A stretch of DNA of 64,000 nucleotides from positions 5,084,001-5,148,000 of the forward strand of contig NZ_JAPEMA010000001.1 in assembly GCF_026343185.1 (NCBI RefSeq), in the 5' to 3' direction. The DNA comes from Streptomyces sp. NBC_00091 (GTDB lineage Bacteria; Actinomycetota; Actinomycetes; Streptomycetales; Streptomycetaceae). The translations under genes were made by a program, and so were the position numbers. This document shows positions 61,783 through 64,000 of this stretch, piece after piece; position 1 is the first letter of the stretch, and each line of letters starts with the position of its first letter. The notes beneath the pieces were generated by a model. It saw nothing but the letters and a program-made list of their open reading frames with translations. It was not told where the DNA came from and searched no databases.

Positions 61783-63426
61783 ATGAATACCGAAGCCACT
61801 CCCGGACGGGAAAGGCTGATCGAGCAGTTCAAGGCCGACGGCCTGAATGTCATGTTCGGAAATCCGGGAACGGTGGAACAGGGATTCCTCGACGCGGTGG
61901 ACGCGGCGGCGGACTTCCGGTACGTCCTCGCCCTCCAGGAGACCGTGGCCGCCGGCATCGCCGACGGCTACGCCAGGGCCACCGGCGGCGCGGCCCTGCT
62001 CCAGCTGCACTCCGGCGTGGGGCTGGGCAACGGCATAGGCATGCTCTACCAGTCGCTGCGCGGCCACACCCCGCTCGTCGTGGTCGCCGGCGACGCCGGG
62101 GTGCGCTACGACGCCATGGACGCGCAGATGGCCTGTGACCTGGTGGCCATGGCCAAGCCCGTCACCAAGTACGCGACCCGGGTCACCGACCCCCGGTCCG
62201 TGCTCCGCACCATCCGGCGGGCCGTCAAGATCGCCCTGACCCCGCCGCGCGGCCCGGTGTTCGTGGCCCTGCCCATGGACGTGCTGGACGAGCTCAACTC
62301 CGAGCCCGTGCTGCCCGCCACGGTGCCGCTCACCGACGTGGCGCCCTCGCCGGCCTCGGTGGGGCGGGCGGCCGAGCTGCTCGCCGCCGCCGAGCGGCCG
62401 GTGGTCCTCGTCGGGGACGGGGTCGCGCTCTCCGGGGCGCAGGCCGAACTCGCCGCCGTCGCCGAGCTGCTGGGCGCCGACGTGTACGAGGTCGACTCCT
62501 CCGAGGTGAACATCGCCGCCTCGCACCCGCTGCGCCGGGGCCAGACGGGCCACATGTTCGGCCCGCACAGCAAGGAGCTGGTCGGCGGGGCCGACGGGGT
62601 GCTGATCGTGGGCACCTACGTCTTCCCCGAGGTGTTCCCCGAACTGGAGAGCCCCTTCCGGCCGGGCGCGAAGGTCGTGCACATCGACCTCAACGCCTAT
62701 GAGATCGCCAAGAACCACCCCGTGGACCTGGGCCTGGCCGCCGACCCGCGACAGGCGCTGCGCGCGCTGGCCGGCGTACTGGAACAGCGGCTCACCCCGG
62801 GGCAGCGGGCGGCGGCGGCCGCGCGGCTGGACGTACGGACCCGGGAGCGGGCCCGCGCCGACCTGGCGCGGCCGGACGACGGCACGCCGATGGCCGTCTT
62901 CCTGCGGACGCTGGCCGAGCGCACCGCCGGGGACCTGATCGTCTTCGACGAGGCGCTGACGACCTCCCCGCTGGTCACCCGGTACCTGCCGCCGGAGCGG
63001 CCGGGCGACTACCACCTCACCCGGGGCGGGTCGCTGGGCGTCGGCTTCCCCGGGGCGGTCGGCGCCAAGCTCGCCCACCCGGACCGGCTCGTCGTCGGCT
63101 TCGCGGGCGACGGCGGGTCGATGTACACCTACCAGGCGCTGTGGACGGCGGTCCGGCACGGCATCGCCGCCAAGTTCGTGGTCTGCAACAACCGCAAGTA
63201 CCGGCTGCTCGACGACAACATCGCCCAGTACTGGCGGGAGCGGGGCATCGCCGAGCACCCCTTCCCGGGCTCCTTCGACCTCTCCCGCCCCGAGATCGAC
63301 TTCGCGGGGCTGGCCCGGGCGCTGGGCGCCGAGGGGACACGGGTGGAGAAGCCCGACGAGGCCGCCGCCGCCGTCGGCCGGATGCTGGCCCACCCCGGCC
63401 CGTACCTGGTCGACGTCCAGATCTGA
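61783..63426 (+). CDS. Thiamine diphosphate-dependent enzyme (acetolactate synthase/benzoylformate decarboxylase-like)
   Basis: 547 aa. Pyr domain with the catalytic Glu in LALQETVAAGIADGYARA; central domain; PP domain with the ThDP motif GDGGSMYTYQALWTAVRHGIAAKFVVCNN. NPGTVEQGF and the LHSGVGLGNGIGML loop resemble benzoylformate decarboxylase-like enzymes. Substrate unknown: decarboxylase or carboligase. Three-domain length is normal. ATG at 61783, preceded by GGGGGAG. Confidence 0.9.
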   Translation: MNTEATPGRERLIEQFKADGLNVMFGNPGTVEQGFLDAVDAAADFRYVLALQETVAAGIADGYARATGGAALLQLHSGVGLGNGIGMLYQSLRGHTPLVVVAGDAGVRYDAMDAQMACDLVAMAKPVTKYATRVTDPRSVLRTIRRAVKIALTPPRGPVFVALPMDVLDELNSEPVLPATVPLTDVAPSPASVGRAAELLAAAERPVVLVGDGVALSGAQAELAAVAELLGADVYEVDSSEVNIAASHPLRRGQTGHMFGPHSKELVGGADGVLIVGTYVFPEVFPELESPFRPGAKVVHIDLNAYEIAKNHPVDLGLAADPRQALRALAGVLEQRLTPGQRAAAAARLDVRTRERARADLARPDDGTPMAVFLRTLAERTAGDLIVFDEALTTSPLVTRYLPPERPGDYHLTRGGSLGVGFPGAVGAKLAHPDRLVVGFAGDGGSMYTYQALWTAVRHGIAAKFVVCNNRKYRLLDDNIAQYWRERGIAEHPFPGSFDLSRPEIDFAGLARALGAEGTRVEKPDEAAAAVGRMLAHPGPYLVDVQI

Positions 63427-63485
63427 GCAGCGCCCGCACCGCCGAGGAACACGACGCGACACACCGACGGACAGGAGGAGACCGC

Positions 63486-63917
63486 ATGCCCGCCGAGCGG
63501 CTGACCGAGGACGCGATCCGCACTTTCGCCGAGAACTGGTACGTGGCCCTGGACCGGCACCTGCCACTGGAGCAGGTCCTCGCCCTCATCACCGAGGACC
63601 TGGAGTTCAAGGTCCCCGAGGACACCTTCCTCGGACACCAGGGCTTCGGCCGCTGGTACGCCGCCGTGACCGGCCGGTTCTTCGACGAGGTGCACACGGT
63701 CACCAAGGTGGAGCCGGTCATCGAGGGCGACCGGGCGATCGTCCGGGTCCTCGTCAACTGGCAGGCCAAGATCTGGGACCCGCCGGCCCCCCGCAGCCAG
63801 TGGCTGGGCTTCGACGCCGACCAGACCTGGACCGTGGTGGCCGGCCCGGACGGGCCGCTGATCAGGCAGTACACCGTCAACGAACTGGCGCCGATGCCCG
63901 GTTCGGGTTCGCTCTGA
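63486..63917 (+). CDS. NTF2/SnoaL-like protein
   Basis: 143 aa. Cone-shaped alpha+beta barrel pattern: DAIRTFAENWYVALDRHLPLEQVLALITEDLEF, FLGHQGFGRWYAAVTGRFFDEVHTV, VIVRVLVNWQAKIW. Such folds act as isomerases, dehydratases or cyclases in specialised metabolism. ATG at 63486 with AGGAGG 6 bases upstream. Part of the cluster from 60937. Confidence 0.82.
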   Translation: MPAERLTEDAIRTFAENWYVALDRHLPLEQVLALITEDLEFKVPEDTFLGHQGFGRWYAAVTGRFFDEVHTVTKVEPVIEGDRAIVRVLVNWQAKIWDPPAPRSQWLGFDADQTWTVVAGPDGPLIRQYTVNELAPMPGSGSL

Positions 63918-63930
63918 GAAGGCGGCGGCG

Positions 63931-64000
63931 ATGACCGAAGTGACACGCGAGCGGGTCGAGGCCGCCTACCGGGCGCTGGGCTCCGGCGACCGCGCGCGGA
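63931..64000 (+). CDS. Start of a second NTF2/SnoaL-like gene (cut by window end)
   Basis: ATG at 63931 begins MTEVTRERVEAAYRALGSGDRAR. The opening VEAAYRALGSGD is typical of NTF2-like domains, but only 23 residues are visible. It lies 13 bp after the previous stop, in the same direction. Confidence 0.6.
   Translation, partial: MTEVTRERVEAAYRALGSGDRAR

Overview
The window is a piece of the chromosomal core of a Streptomyces-type actinobacterium. The evidence is the very high GC content with strong third-position bias, the many GTG and TTG starts, 4-bp start/stop overlaps, a BldD regulator with an intact cyclic di-GMP signature, an actinobacterial integration host factor (mihF), an actinobacterial-type PriA with a ruined P-loop, and very GC-rich hairpin terminators. 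No rRNA, tRNA, CRISPR array, prophage or complete insertion sequence was seen. From 1 to about 58 kb the gene content is mostly housekeeping, with small accessory insertions. The last 6 kb looks more accessory.

Layout. 1-5.1 kb: 3' end of secD, secF, apt, relA (protein export, purine salvage, (p)ppGpp). 5.2-8.9 kb, minus strand: a PIG-V-like membrane mannosyltransferase, a DUF349 protein and a membrane-anchored cyclophilin. 9.0-14.1 kb: glyoxalase-II-like hydrolase, hisS, a VKOR-like disulfide enzyme, rarA and a lipoprotein nuclease, with a 191-bp MITE-like element just before the nuclease. 14.1-15.7 kb: a DUF2470 (haem-handling type) gene divergent from rpsD, with a putative iron box between them. 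15.9-25.9 kb: DUF948 and DUF6167 genes, alaS, ruvX, mltG, then the shikimate run aroE-aroC-aroK-aroB-aroQ. 26-29.8 kb: P-loop kinase-like protein, M24 peptidase homologue with altered metal ligands, efp, nusB, and bldD on the minus strand. 30-40 kb: the pyrimidine operon pyrR-pyrB-pyrC-membrane protein-carA-carB-pyrD-pyrF with a probable PyrR-binding leader. 40.3-54.7 kb: the conserved actinobacterial block mihF-gmk-rpoZ-coaBC-metK-priA-fmt-rsmB-rpe, interrupted between rsmB and rpe by a four-gene accessory insert (methyltransferase, AraC regulator, aldo/keto reductase, MFS transporter).

54.8-58.6 kb: SorC-type sugar regulator, a small CarD/KOW-like protein, a lipoprotein guanyl-specific RNase translationally coupled to a barstar-type inhibitor, and on the minus strand a truncated haemoglobin, an ABM-fold monooxygenase and an unknown protein. 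58.6-64 kb: a minus-strand pair made of a UBP zinc-finger protein and a receiver/glutaredoxin-like/thioredoxin-reductase-like fusion lacking the expected redox cysteines. Divergent from it is a plus-strand cluster of a DJ-1/PfpI protein, a ThDP-dependent enzyme and two NTF2/SnoaL-like proteins; the second is cut by the window end. This cluster looks like the start of a small specialised pathway I cannot name.

Several intergenic regions carry modules of one mosaic repeat family: near 2.4-2.65, 13.2, 26.75, 46.6-46.76 and 57.1 kb. One copy supplies the C-terminal codons and stop of the barstar gene, and the MITE-like element appears to carry the upstream half of a promoter. All functional calls come from reading the translated sequences by eye; no database search was run.
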